Positions 33,228 to 41,860 are shown, counted from the stretch's first letter. The stretch: 64,000 bases of DNA from Oscillospiraceae bacterium (GCA_022800215.1 JAAWPV010000002.1:55191-119190); one strand, 5' to 3'. Numbers and translations are program-made. Notes: generated by a model not told the origin, from the sequence alone.

Positions 33228-34229
33228 ATGGAAAACGCAAAAAAGGTCATGCTCTCGGGCATTCAGCCCAGCGGCGAACTGCACATCGGAAATTATTTGG
33301 GGCCCCTCCGTCACTGGCCGGCCATGCTGGACGAGTACGACTGTTATGTCTTCCTGGCGGACCTTCATACCATCACGGTACGGCAGGACCCTGCTGAGCT
33401 TCGCCAGCGGGTCATGAAGCTGTTGGCCAACTATATCGCCTGCGGCCTGGACCCGGAGAAATGCACCCTCTTTATCCAGTCCCACGTCCCCGCCCACTCT
33501 CAGCTTGCCTGGGTGCTGAACTGCTACACCATGTTCGGGGAGCTTTCCCGCATGACCCAGTTCAAGGATAAGTCCGCCCGGAACGCCGATAATATCAACG
33601 CGGGCCTTTTCACCTATCCGGTGCTCATGGCGGCGGATATTCTCATCTACCAGCCCGATGTGGTCCCCGTGGGGGAGGACCAGCGCCAGCACGTGGAGAT
33701 CTGCCGGGACATTGCCCAGCGGTTCAACGGTATCTACGGCGACGTGTTCAAGATTCCCGAACCTGTCATCCAGAAGGTGGGGGCCCGGATCATGAGCCTT
33801 TCCACCCCGGAGAAGAAGATGAGTAAATCCCAGCCCGAGGGCTGTGTGTACCTTATGGATAAGCCCGAAGACATCCTGCGCAAGTTTAAGCGGGCTATCA
33901 CCGACTCGGACACCGAGCGCTGCGTCCGCTACGCCCCCGAGGAGAAGCCCGGGGTGGCAAACCTCATGCAGATCTATTCCTCCGTTACCGGCAAAAGCTA
34001 CGCCGAGATCGAGCGGGAGTTTGACGGCAAGGGATACGGCGCCTTCAAGCCCGCCGTGGGCGAGGCGGTGGTGGAGTGCCTGCGCCCTATCCGGGAGGAG
34101 ACCGAGCGGCTTTTAAAGGATAAGGCCTACCTGGAGTCCGTCTACCGTACCGGGGCCGAGAAGGCTGCCTATGTGGCAAATAAGACCCTCCGCAAGGTCT
34201 ACAAAAAAGTGGGCTTTATCCAGCCCTGA
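33228..34229 (+). CDS. trpS: Tryptophanyl-tRNA synthetase
   Basis: The 333-residue product has the usual length of TrpRS. Motifs: LSGIQPSGELHIGNYLGPLR (HIGH), 'QFKDKSA', 'ILIYQPDVVPVGEDQRQHVE' and KKMSKSQPEG (KMSKS). AAAGGAGCG lies upstream of the ATG. A short 5' leader with a hairpin follows its promoter. Confidence 0.97.
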   Translation: MENAKKVMLSGIQPSGELHIGNYLGPLRHWPAMLDEYDCYVFLADLHTITVRQDPAELRQRVMKLLANYIACGLDPEKCTLFIQSHVPAHSQLAWVLNCYTMFGELSRMTQFKDKSARNADNINAGLFTYPVLMAADILIYQPDVVPVGEDQRQHVEICRDIAQRFNGIYGDVFKIPEPVIQKVGARIMSLSTPEKKMSKSQPEGCVYLMDKPEDILRKFKRAITDSDTERCVRYAPEEKPGVANLMQIYSSVTGKSYAEIEREFDGKGYGAFKPAVGEAVVECLRPIREETERLLKDKAYLESVYRTGAEKAAYVANKTLRKVYKKVGFIQP

Positions 34230-34334
34230 GTGGAACTTTTTTCCCTTCCTTCCGTCTAATTCGGTAGGGGCCGGACACTGGCCGGCTCAACACAGAAAGA
34301 ACTCCGGCAATGCCGGTACGAAGGAGATCATCTC

Positions 34335-35426
34335 ATGCCGATATCAATAGAACTCATCGGGCAGGTGGCGGGCGCGCTGGGCGTTGCGTTTCTCATTGCC
34401 TTTATGCTGACGCCGGTGGTGAAGAACCTGGCGGTGAAGATGGGGGCGGTGGACGTGCCCAAGGACAACCGCCGGATGCACAAGCGGCCCATGCCCCTCA
34501 TGGGAGGCCTTGCCATTTTCCTGGGCTTTCTTCTCTCCACCCTCATCTTCGTGCCCCTCAACGAGCAATACCGGGGTATGCTGCTGGGGGCGGTGGTCAT
34601 TCTGGTGCTGGGGGTTTTTGATGATATCTACGCCTTGGGGGCCAAATTTAAGCTGGTGGTCCAGATCATTGCCGCCCTCATTGCCGTCATGACGGACAAC
34701 GTGATTGAGGCTTTGTCCAACCCCAATATTTTCTCCTCCGACCCATACTGGATCCTGGGCTGGCTCTCCGTCCCGGTGACGGTGGTGTGGATCGTGGGCA
34801 TGACAAACGCCGTCAACCTCATCGACGGCCTGGACGGCCTGGCCTGCGGCGTTACCTCCATCAGCGCCCTCACCCTTTTAGTGGTGGCCCTTCTCATGGG
34901 GGAGCCCGCCGTGGCCCTCCTGGTGGCCGCCCTGGCGGGGGGGTGTCTGGGCTTTTTGCCCTACAACATGAACCCGGCCAAGATCTTTATGGGGGACACG
35001 GGCTCCACCTTCCTGGGCTACGTCCTGGCGGTCATCTCCATCCAGGGCCTTTTCAAGATGTACGCCCTTATCTCCTTTGTGGTGCCTTTCCTTATCTTCG
35101 GCCTTCCCATCTTTGACACCTGCTTCGCCTTCACCCGCCGCATCGCCCACGGCCAGAGCCCCATGCACGCTGACCGGAGCCATGTTCACCACCGGCTTAT
35201 CGACATGGGCTTTTCCCAGAAGCAGGCGGTGGCCGTCCTCTATGTCATCACTGCCATTTTGGGCCTCTCCGCCGTGGTCCTCACCACCTCGGGGGCCATG
35301 AAAGCCATGCTGCTCCTCTTTGCCTTCTGCGCCGCCGGCGCCGTGGCCCTGAGCCTCTTCCAGAGCGCCCACCACACGGCCAAGGAGGAGCCTAAGGAGC
35401 GGGAAGAGAAGGAGGGACTGAAATGA
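34335..35426 (+). CDS. tagO: Undecaprenyl-phosphate GlcNAc-1-phosphate transferase (TagO/WecA/MraY family)
   Basis: The 363-residue, eleven-helix membrane enzyme links GlcNAc-1-P to undecaprenyl phosphate, the first step of wall teichoic acid or other polysaccharides. Family motifs: 'DNRRMHKRPMPLMGGLAIF', 'FDDIYALGAKFKL', 'TNAVNLIDGLDGLACG', 'FMGDTGSTFLGY' and HADRSHVHHRL (the HIHH-type motif of the WecA/TagO branch). It overlaps mnaA by 4 bp, which supports a linkage-unit operon. Confidence 0.94.
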   Translation: MPISIELIGQVAGALGVAFLIAFMLTPVVKNLAVKMGAVDVPKDNRRMHKRPMPLMGGLAIFLGFLLSTLIFVPLNEQYRGMLLGAVVILVLGVFDDIYALGAKFKLVVQIIAALIAVMTDNVIEALSNPNIFSSDPYWILGWLSVPVTVVWIVGMTNAVNLIDGLDGLACGVTSISALTLLVVALLMGEPAVALLVAALAGGCLGFLPYNMNPAKIFMGDTGSTFLGYVLAVISIQGLFKMYALISFVVPFLIFGLPIFDTCFAFTRRIAHGQSPMHADRSHVHHRLIDMGFSQKQAVAVLYVITAILGLSAVVLTTSGAMKAMLLLFAFCAAGAVALSLFQSAHHTAKEEPKEREEKEGLK

Positions 35427-36571
35427 AGCAGCTTCGCGTTATGAGTATCTTCGGCACCCGGCCCGAGGCTATCAAGATGGCCCCCCTGGTGAAGGAGTTG
35501 GAGCGGCGGGAGGGCCTGGAAAGCCTCTGCTGTGTCACCGCCCAGCACCGGGAGATGCTGGACAGCGTGCTGGACATTTTTAACATCAAGCCCGACTTTG
35601 ACCTCAACATCATGGAACCGGGCCAGACCCTCTCTACCATCACCACCAAGTGCCTGCTGGGGCTGGAAAAGGTGTTCGGGGAGGCAAAGCCCGACCTGGT
35701 GCTGGTCCACGGGGACACCTCCACCGCCTTCTCCGCCGCCCTGGCGGCCTTCTACGGCCAGATCAAGGTGGGGCATGTGGAGGCGGGATTGCGCACCTAC
35801 GACAAGTATTCTCCCTTTCCCGAGGAGATGAACCGGACCCTGGTGGGGGACCTTGCCGACCTTCATTTCAGCCCCACCGCTGCCAACCGGGATAACCTCC
35901 GGCGGGAGGGCATTACCAAAAACGTCTTTCTCACGGGCAATACGGTTATCGACGCCATGGCCACCACCGTCCGAGCCGATTTTCAATTTGGGACCGATGT
36001 TCTGAACCATCTGGACTATGAGAATAAGACTATCATCGCCGTCACCTGCCACCGGCGGGAGAACTACGGTGTGCCCATGAAGAACATCATGACCGCCCTC
36101 CGCCGCCTGGTGGAGACCTATCCCCAGGTGGAGCTTGTCTACCCCGTCCATCTCTCCCCGATGGTCCGGGAAGCGGCGGGGAAGTACCTGGAGGGCCATG
36201 ACCGCATCCACCTCATCGACCCGGTGGACGTGGAGGAGATGCACAACCTGATGGCCCGGTGCAAGTTCGTCATGACCGACTCCGGGGGACTTCAGGAGGA
36301 GGCCCCCGCCCTTGGCAAGCCGGTGCTTGTCCTCCGCCGGGAGACCGAGCGGCCCGAGGCCGTGGAGGCAGGGACCGTGAAGCTGGCGGGCACCGATGAG
36401 GAGACGATCTTCTCCCTGGGGTCCCAGCTCATCACCGACCCCACCGCCTACGACGCCATGGCCCACGCGGTGAACCCCTACGGCGACGGCCGGGCCTGTC
36501 GGCGCATCGCCGACGCCATCGAGCACTTTTTCGGCCTTCGGGCGGAGCCCCCGGCAGAGTTTGGGGTATAA
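35423..36571 (+). CDS. mnaA: UDP-N-acetylglucosamine 2-epimerase (non-hydrolysing)
   Basis: The 382-residue product interconverts UDP-GlcNAc and UDP-ManNAc; UDP-ManNAc is the second sugar of teichoic-acid linkage units. Motifs: 'FGTRPEAIKMAPLVKELE', 'VLVHGDTSTAFSAALAAFYGQIKVGHVEAGLRT', 'TCHRREN' and 'TDSGGLQEEAPALGKPVLVLRRETERPE'. Translationally coupled to tagO through ATGA. Also known as wecB. Confidence 0.95.
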   Translation: MKQLRVMSIFGTRPEAIKMAPLVKELERREGLESLCCVTAQHREMLDSVLDIFNIKPDFDLNIMEPGQTLSTITTKCLLGLEKVFGEAKPDLVLVHGDTSTAFSAALAAFYGQIKVGHVEAGLRTYDKYSPFPEEMNRTLVGDLADLHFSPTAANRDNLRREGITKNVFLTGNTVIDAMATTVRADFQFGTDVLNHLDYENKTIIAVTCHRRENYGVPMKNIMTALRRLVETYPQVELVYPVHLSPMVREAAGKYLEGHDRIHLIDPVDVEEMHNLMARCKFVMTDSGGLQEEAPALGKPVLVLRRETERPEAVEAGTVKLAGTDEETIFSLGSQLITDPTAYDAMAHAVNPYGDGRACRRIADAIEHFFGLRAEPPAEFGV

Positions 36572-36637
36572 ACAAAAAATTTTCTCAGCGTCAACACTTG
36601 TATATGCTGAAAGGTTATGGGACAGGGGGGTGAAAAG

Positions 36638-37384
36638 GTGGAACGCCGCAACCGGAATATCCTGATCGTTCTCATCGGCGTGGTCATCATCATCGCCGTC
36701 GTTTCCAGCTTCGGCCTGCCCCTCTTCGCAAGCCCTACTCCCACCATCACCCTGCCCACCGCCCAGCCCACCGCTACTGTCCCTCCGGAGGGAGCGGACC
36801 AGGGGGAGGGCACCCGGGTGGAGGTGACCCCCTCCACCGTTCAGAGCGTCATCGCCGCCCTGAGCCGATTGGAGAGCTACTCCCGCACCGTTACAACAAC
36901 TTTGGAGGATTCCTCCGCCACTGCCCAGGTTTGGGTGGACGGGGCCTGGACCCGGGCGGATATGACTCTGCCCACCGGTCTTGTGGTCCACACCATCGTG
37001 GGGGAGGGAACCCTCTGGCGCTGGTATGGGGAGGACCAAACGCTGGTCTCCTGGAGCGCTGACAGCGCCTCGGTGGATGTGGAGGGACAGCGGATCCCCA
37101 CCTATGAAGATGTGCTGGCCCTGGATACGGACACCATCACCGCCGCCGGGTACGAGGAGAAAAACGGCTTTGCCTGCGTCTATGTGGAGGTGTCCGTTCC
37201 GGCGCTTTCCCAGGTGGAGCGGTATTGGGTCTCGGCGGACAACGGCCTTCTGGTGGCCTCTGAGACCGAGACAGGCGGCACGGTAGTCTACTCCATGACC
37301 GCCGAGGTGCCCGAGGTCCCTGTGCCTGCCTCCGCTTCCTTTACCTTGCCTGACGGTACGGTACTTCATCAGGTAGGAGAATAA
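36638..37384 (+). CDS. Membrane-anchored extracytoplasmic protein of unknown function
   Basis: The GTG at 36638 follows GGGGGGTGAAAAG and gives 248 residues (MERRNRNILIVLIGVVIIIA); an ATG at 36617 is the alternative. One N-terminal helix (residues 7-30) anchors a Thr/Pro-rich linker and a beta-rich exported domain ('SYSRTVTTTLEDSSATAQVWVDGAWTRADM', 'ACVYVEVSVPALSQVERYWVSADNGLLVASE') that resembles the LolA/RseB-like outer-surface fold in pattern only. No lipobox cysteine is present. Located after mnaA with a 66-bp gap and followed by a terminator. Confidence 0.75.
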   Translation: MERRNRNILIVLIGVVIIIAVVSSFGLPLFASPTPTITLPTAQPTATVPPEGADQGEGTRVEVTPSTVQSVIAALSRLESYSRTVTTTLEDSSATAQVWVDGAWTRADMTLPTGLVVHTIVGEGTLWRWYGEDQTLVSWSADSASVDVEGQRIPTYEDVLALDTDTITAAGYEEKNGFACVYVEVSVPALSQVERYWVSADNGLLVASETETGGTVVYSMTAEVPEVPVPASASFTLPDGTVLHQVGE

Positions 37385-37385
37385 A

Positions 37386-37411
37386 AACCGGGCGGCCTCT
37401 GCCGCCCGGTT
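37386..37411. terminator. Terminator between the anchored protein gene and the unknown minus-strand operon
   Basis: AACCGGGCGGC and GCCGCCCGGTT around CTCT, at the junction of convergent genes. The T run after it is short (TTCCT). Confidence 0.75.
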
Positions 37412-37412
37412 C

Positions 37413-37655
37413 CTATAGAATAAGCATCAAACCCAATGTGATGAGAAGCTCCAGATTGTCCTCCCGGTCGTCCAGAAAGAGGAAGAGAAGGATCAGCAGG
37501 AGCAGCACGTCCCCCGTGTCTAGATCCTCCAGCTTCAAAGCCTTCAAAAGACCGCCCAGCCCTTTCTTTTCAGCCGGAGGTTCCTTTTGCGGCGGTGGGG
37601 AGGGTGGAGGTGCCGTCCGCTCCGTCCAGCTTTGGGATAGGTAAGGGTTATACAT
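37413..37655 (-). CDS. Small protein with hydrophobic C-terminus, unknown (operon gene 3)
   Basis: The 80-residue product has a polar, proline-rich N-terminal half and a C-terminal half with two short hydrophobic runs split by DDREDN ('DVLLLLILLFLFLDDREDNLELLITLGLMLIL'). The first 8 bp overlap the preceding gene. No family recognised. It resembles tail-anchored or coat-type small proteins, but nothing proves this. Confidence 0.6.
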   Translation of the reverse strand: MYNPYLSQSWTERTAPPPSPPPQKEPPAEKKGLGGLLKALKLEDLDTGDVLLLLILLFLFLDDREDNLELLITLGLMLIL

Positions 37656-38124
37656 GGCCGTCCCCCTCCTCTTTCAGAAGCTGGATAGCCACCCGCACCA
37701 CCCGGCTCAGCCGGGCGATTTTCTCCGCTTTCTCCATCTTCTCCAGCCGCTCCGCCTTCAAAAAGGGCTTCAGAGAGGCAAGCAGGGCCGCCTTCTCATT
37801 GTCCTGGGCGGAGTATTCCGAGTAGACCCGCAGGGCGATCTGAATCAGCCGGGGGTCAATGTCGGGCAGCCCGCCGCCTCCCAGCATACCCAGAAGGGCA
37901 GAGAGGTCAGGCCCGTCATTGACCACCGTGCCCTCCTGGCTTTGGGTGGGTTCTTCCTCCACCGGTACGAACTCCACGTCCTGGGCCTCGGGCTCCTGGG
38001 GCTGGGAAGGGGGCGGAGAGGACTCTCCGCCCCCGCCCGTCAGGGCCTTGGCAATGGCGGCGATCTGCCCCATGGCCTGGGGGTCCCCTAAAATGGCCTG
38101 GAGTTGCTCTTGTAGATCCGCCAT
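37648..38124 (-). CDS. Unknown helical protein (operon gene 2)
   Basis: The 158-residue product begins MADLQEQLQAILGDPQAMGQ, continues with a Gly run and an acidic Pro/Gln/Glu linker, and ends in a helical basic domain ('ALLASLKPFLKAERLEKMEKAEKIARLSRVVRVAIQLL'). The N-terminal 'ILGDPQAMGQIAAIAKAL' resembles 'LLGDPAGLKALLSSPETQKL' of the neighbouring gene product, so the two may share a small motif. Overlaps the downstream gene by 8 bp. Not recognised. Confidence 0.65.
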   Translation of the reverse strand: MADLQEQLQAILGDPQAMGQIAAIAKALTGGGGESSPPPSQPQEPEAQDVEFVPVEEEPTQSQEGTVVNDGPDLSALLGMLGGGGLPDIDPRLIQIALRVYSEYSAQDNEKAALLASLKPFLKAERLEKMEKAEKIARLSRVVRVAIQLLKEEGDGHV

Positions 38125-38144
38125 ACCAACACCCCCTCAACAAA

Positions 38145-38423
38145 TCATTTCTGGGTCTTCTTTTTCAGCCCCTCCACCGCTTGGGAGCCTTCCTGGGTGT
38201 TCATCACCTGATTGAGAAGCCCCATAAGAGCCTCGGGCTTGCCGGTGGCCGCCGCCTTGGCCGCCGCCTGGAGTCCGTCTCCGGCGCTCTGGTTTAAGAG
38301 GCTCATGAGCTTCTGGGTCTCCGGGGAGGAGAGGAGAGCCTTGAGTCCTGCGGGGTCGCCCAGAAGTTGGGCGGCCTGGGGGTCCTTTTTCAATGCTTCC
38401 AGGGTGGGATCGCTCTTGCCCAT
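38145..38423 (-). CDS. Unknown small helical protein (operon gene 1)
   Basis: The ATG at 38423 (MGKSDPTLEALKKDPQAAQL) follows AAGGAGGAAC and gives 92 residues, all predicted helical, rich in Leu, Ala, Lys and Gln, with 'GDPAGLKALLSSPETQKLMSLLNQ'. The longer frame in the ORF track runs into the divergent YfcE gene and is not supported. First gene of a three-gene minus-strand operon that I cannot place in a pathway. Confidence 0.7.
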   Translation of the reverse strand: MGKSDPTLEALKKDPQAAQLLGDPAGLKALLSSPETQKLMSLLNQSAGDGLQAAAKAAATGKPEALMGLLNQVMNTQEGSQAVEGLKKKTQK

Positions 38424-38495
38424 AGAAAGTTCCTCCTTGTACCTTATTTGGCTTCTCTTCATTATATGAATACAAACAGGAAAGGTGACAACGTT

Positions 38496-38975
38496 ATGAA
38501 ATGGTTGGTTTTTTCCGACTCCCACGGCCGTTGGGAGTATATGAAACAGGCGGTGGAGCTGGAAAAGCCCGACCGGGTCCTCCACCTGGGGGATGTGACC
38601 CGGGACGCCCAGCGGCTTCTGAAGGAGTGCCCCGGCCTTCTGCTGGAGCAGGTCAGGGGTAACTGCGACGGCTTCATCGACGAGTATCCCGATGAGAAGG
38701 AGCTTTTCTTCGGCACCAAGCGGGTCTGGATGCTTCACGGCCACACCTACCGGGTGAAGCTGGGCATCGGCATGGCGGTGGCGGAGGCCCGGAGCCGGGG
38801 GGCGGACGCGGTCCTCTTCGGCCATACCCATGAGTCCCTCTGCTTTCTGGAGGGCAGTCTTTGGGTCATGAACCCCGGCGCCATCGGCGGTCCCGCCGCC
38901 CAGCGCACCTACGGCGTTATGGAGGAGCGGAACGGGGAGCTCTACTGCCGTATAGCGGTGTTGCCCAAAGACTGA
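38496..38975 (+). CDS. yfcE: YfcE/MJ0936-type metallophosphodiesterase
   Basis: The ATG at 38496 (MKWLVFSDSHGRWEYMKQAV) gives 159 residues. Metal-binding motifs are FSDSHG, HLGDVTRD, RGNCD, LHGH and FGHTH, followed by 'NPGAIGGP'. The family is cytoplasmic with activity on phosphodiesters; the in vivo substrate is unknown. In many Clostridia this gene sits in the rph-rdgB operon; here it has moved beside the MerR gene. Confidence 0.93.
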   Translation: MKWLVFSDSHGRWEYMKQAVELEKPDRVLHLGDVTRDAQRLLKECPGLLLEQVRGNCDGFIDEYPDEKELFFGTKRVWMLHGHTYRVKLGIGMAVAEARSRGADAVLFGHTHESLCFLEGSLWVMNPGAIGGPAAQRTYGVMEERNGELYCRIAVLPKD

Positions 38976-39001
38976 GTCAGGACAGGGAGGAGTCGGCTGA
39001 C

Positions 39002-39832
39002 ATGAAGGAGAAAGAGATGCGTCGCCCCCCTTACCGCATTGCGGAGTTTGCCAAGATGGTAGGTATTGATCCCTCCACCGTGCGCTACTATGAAAAGCAG
39101 GGCCTGCGGGGGAAGGAGCGGGCTGAGAACGGCTACCGGATCTTTGATGAGCAGGATGCTTTTCAAATGAATACCTTCCGTTCTATCAATGCCCGGGGCT
39201 ATTCCATCAGCGAGGCTTTGAAACGAATGGAGCCTACGGATCCCGTTACCATAGTTCGGGAGCTGGAGGAGAAGAGTGCCGCCATGGAGCGGGAGCGGTT
39301 GCTGTTGGAGGGCCGCCGTCAGTGGACGGAAGAGACATTGTTTCTAATGAGAAAGGTGGCGGCGGGGGAGCCGTTGTTCTGGCGGACGGAGTTGGAGGAT
39401 TTCTACTATCTTCCGGCGTCCCGGCGGGGCGACTTTTCCATCACGCAGAAAAACGGACAGGTACGCAGCGATTGGGAGGAGTGGCTGGGCTATACCCGTT
39501 TTGTGGCCCTGGGGGACAGTGCGGCCCTATGCCGGAGCGAACATTCTCTTATCGGCCTGGGAGAGGCGGTCAAGGTTTGCGATTTTGAGCGTTTGGGCTA
39601 TCTTGGTGATGATACGGTGCGCCGTATCCCCATGGGAGACTGCTTGTGCTTCAGCGGTAAAAAACTGCCGCGGAACGGTGGGGCGGCCGGCTATGACGAG
39701 GTTCGGGAATACCTGGACCGGCACGATTTGGAGCCCTGGGGAGAGTATTTGGAGTTCTTCTTTATGCTGTATACCGGCGAGGATGTGGTGGAAGATGGGA
39801 TCATCGCAATGCCGGTACAAAAAAGAGAGTGA
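39002..39832 (+). CDS. MerR-family regulator with GyrI-like effector domain
   Basis: The ATG at 39002 (MKEKEMRRPPYRIAEFAKMV) gives 276 residues; an ATG at 39017 with the closer ribosome site AAGGAGA is an alternative start. The N-terminal winged helix 'YRIAEFAKMVGIDPSTVRYYEKQGLRGKERAENGYRIFDEQD' and a dimerising coiled coil (about 75-115) are followed by a ligand-binding region ('PLFWRTELEDFYYLPASRRGDF') in place of the cysteine loop of metal sensors. It most likely activates the adjacent reductase gene, whose promoter has MerR geometry. Confidence 0.92.
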   Translation: MKEKEMRRPPYRIAEFAKMVGIDPSTVRYYEKQGLRGKERAENGYRIFDEQDAFQMNTFRSINARGYSISEALKRMEPTDPVTIVRELEEKSAAMERERLLLEGRRQWTEETLFLMRKVAAGEPLFWRTELEDFYYLPASRRGDFSITQKNGQVRSDWEEWLGYTRFVALGDSAALCRSEHSLIGLGEAVKVCDFERLGYLGDDTVRRIPMGDCLCFSGKKLPRNGGAAGYDEVREYLDRHDLEPWGEYLEFFFMLYTGEDVVEDGIIAMPVQKRE

Positions 39833-39851
39833 ATTATTTGACAAAAGATGC

Positions 39852-39882
39852 TTGACCTTCGACCAGGTTTAAGGAATATACT
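39852..39882 (+). promoter_or_regulatory. MerR-type promoter and operator of the secreted reductase gene
   Basis: TTGACC (39852-39857) and TATACT (39877-39882) are separated by 19 bp, the over-long spacer that MerR activators correct by distorting DNA. The spacer contains the dyad CCTTCGACCAGGTTTAAGG (39856-39874), in which CCTT-nn-ACC-n-GGT-nn-AAGG is perfectly symmetric. Confidence 0.85.
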
Positions 39883-39935
39883 TCTTTTCGTAACCTGTGG
39901 GCTGATGCCCATGGAATATGAAAAGGAGGACAGAC

Positions 39936-41807
39936 ATGAAGAAAAGAGTACTTTGTTTCCTGCTGGGCGCGGCCATGGTGCTGGGCATGGCAGGCTGCGG
40001 CCAGAAGCCGCAGGAACCCACCCCCACCGCAGGTATCCAGGATGGTACCTATACCGGTGTGGGTACCGGTAAGGGTGGTGAAATGAAGGTAGAGGTCACC
40101 ATCTCCGGCGGCGCCATTACCGCTGTCAATGTGACCGAGCACCAGGAGACCGAAGGGATCTGTGAACCTGCCATCGAGCGCATCCCCAAGACCATTGTAG
40201 ACAACCAGTCTGTGCTGGTGGATGCCATTGCCGGGGCCACCATCACCAGTGATGCCATCCTTGATGCGGTCAAATCCTGCATCGAGCAGGCCGGCGGCAA
40301 TGTGGCCGATTTTGAGAAGGAGATCGAGGCTGCCGGCGGCAAGACTGTGGAGTACGAGACTGACATCGTCATCGTGGGTGCTGGAGCTGCCGGACTGATG
40401 GCGGCCTACACCGCCAGCGAGGGCGGCGCCAAGGTCATCGTGATGGAGAAGGGAGCCAGTGCGCTCCAGTCCAACTTTGCTACCTGCGGCGGCCCTGCCG
40501 GTGCTGAGACCATCACTGCCAAGGAGGCAGGGGTCACCACCACCAACAAGGAGATCTTCGAGCATCTTTATGCTTTCGCCAACACCACCGTGGACGCCAA
40601 GCTGCTGTGGGAGAGTTGGAGCCGTGCTGGTGTGGCTATTGATAACATGATCGGCCTGGGGATCCCCTTCTCTCTGAACGAGGATGTTTACGGCGTGGGT
40701 TTTCGGGCCCGCCACTCCTTTGAGGCCGGTGGTGCCGACCGCATTGGACCCATCACCTCCGCTGTGGAGGCCAATGGCGGTCAGTTCCTTTATGAGACCC
40801 CCGGTGAGCACATTATCATGGAGAATGGTAAGGCCGTGGGGGTTCAGGGAACCAACGCCAACGGCGATACCGTGATCGTTCGTGCCAAGGCTGTTATGAC
40901 GTGCACCGGAGGTTTCCAGGGCAACAAGGAGATGTTGCAGGAGTATCTGGGGTATTCCAATGTGGTATCCCTGGGCAGCAACATGCCCACCGGCGATGGC
41001 ATCAATATGGTGCTGGAGGCCGGAGGCATCCTGGACCGGAACTTCGGCGTCCTGGGCAATGAGGGCTCGGGCAATAACTCCAAGACTGCTGTCAATGTGG
41101 CCTTTTTCCCCGACTTCAACCAAAATTTGGCCTTCTGGATGTACGGTGGCCTTTATGTGGACCGTGACGGTGACCGTTTTATCAATGAGAAGCGGGTCGC
41201 TGATTTCCCTCTGGCTCTGGGTGGCGAAGCAGTCCTGCGTCAGGGCAAGGTCTACGCCGTGGTGGATGCGGCCTACTATGATGCCTGCTGCACGGAAGGC
41301 GTCTACAACTATATGGGTCAACCTGAGAACTGGAAGTCTGGCACTGAGCTCTGGGTGCCCGTAGTGAGCAAGGGTAAGGAGCAGCTTCAAAGCGCCATTG
41401 ACGAGGGCTGGGCTTACACAGCCGATACCTTGGCCGAGTGCGCTGAGTATTTCGGTCTGGAGAACCTGGAGGCGACTGTGGCGGAGTACAATGAGATGTG
41501 CGCCAAGGGGGAGGATACCCTCTATGGCAAGGCGGCCAACTTCATGCTCCCCATCGGTGAAGGCCCCTACTACGTCTTTGAGTATGAGCCTGGTGCCTGG
41601 TCCACCTTCGGCGGCGTTAAGACCGATAGCTATCTGCGGGCGGTGGATACGTCCGGCGAGGCTATCCCTGGTCTGTACTGCGGCGGCTGCGAAGTCGGCA
41701 GCTATTACGCTGTGCCCTACTACGACGGTCCCGGTAGCTGCGTGGGAATTTCCGTGGGCAGCGGTATTTGGGCGGCTGAAAATATGCTGGAGTATATCGG
41801 CAAGTAA
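39936..41807 (+). CDS. Secreted FMN-binding, FAD-dependent reductase lipoprotein (urocanate/fumarate-reductase family)
   Basis: The 623-residue product has a lipoprotein signal (VLGMAGC, Cys about 21), an FMN-binding domain (about 35-118) with 'DAIAGATITSDA', which carries the GAT-x-T flavinylation pattern used by ApbE/FmnB, and a FAD domain from residue 143 (DIVIVGAGAAGLMAAYTASEGG). The end 'GGVKTD....GLYCGGCEVGSYYAVPYY.GPGSCVGISVGSG' is typical of the flavocytochrome c/fumarate reductase group. There is no haem domain, as in UrdA. It probably reduces an external acceptor (such as an unsaturated acid) on the outer face of the membrane for anaerobic respiration. The acceptor cannot be read from sequence. 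Confidence 0.92.
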   Translation: MKKRVLCFLLGAAMVLGMAGCGQKPQEPTPTAGIQDGTYTGVGTGKGGEMKVEVTISGGAITAVNVTEHQETEGICEPAIERIPKTIVDNQSVLVDAIAGATITSDAILDAVKSCIEQAGGNVADFEKEIEAAGGKTVEYETDIVIVGAGAAGLMAAYTASEGGAKVIVMEKGASALQSNFATCGGPAGAETITAKEAGVTTTNKEIFEHLYAFANTTVDAKLLWESWSRAGVAIDNMIGLGIPFSLNEDVYGVGFRARHSFEAGGADRIGPITSAVEANGGQFLYETPGEHIIMENGKAVGVQGTNANGDTVIVRAKAVMTCTGGFQGNKEMLQEYLGYSNVVSLGSNMPTGDGINMVLEAGGILDRNFGVLGNEGSGNNSKTAVNVAFFPDFNQNLAFWMYGGLYVDRDGDRFINEKRVADFPLALGGEAVLRQGKVYAVVDAAYYDACCTEGVYNYMGQPENWKSGTELWVPVVSKGKEQLQSAIDEGWAYTADTLAECAEYFGLENLEATVAEYNEMCAKGEDTLYGKAANFMLPIGEGPYYVFEYEPGAWSTFGGVKTDSYLRAVDTSGEAIPGLYCGGCEVGSYYAVPYYDGPGSCVGISVGSGIWAAENMLEYIGK

Positions 41808-41828
41808 GAAGCGCCAAAATAGAGTAAG

Positions 41829-41860
41829 CAGAGCGGACAGCCATTGGGCTGTCCGCTCTG
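41829..41860. terminator. Hairpin between the reductase and ribokinase-family genes
   Basis: CAGAGCGGACAGCC and GGCTGTCCGCTCTG form a perfect 14-bp stem around ATTG. No long T run follows on either strand, but the two genes converge here. Confidence 0.65.

Noticed and set aside
35240-37369. 709-aa minus-strand ORF
   Set aside because: Antisense to mnaA and the anchored protein gene. His/Gly-rich shadow with no domain pattern.
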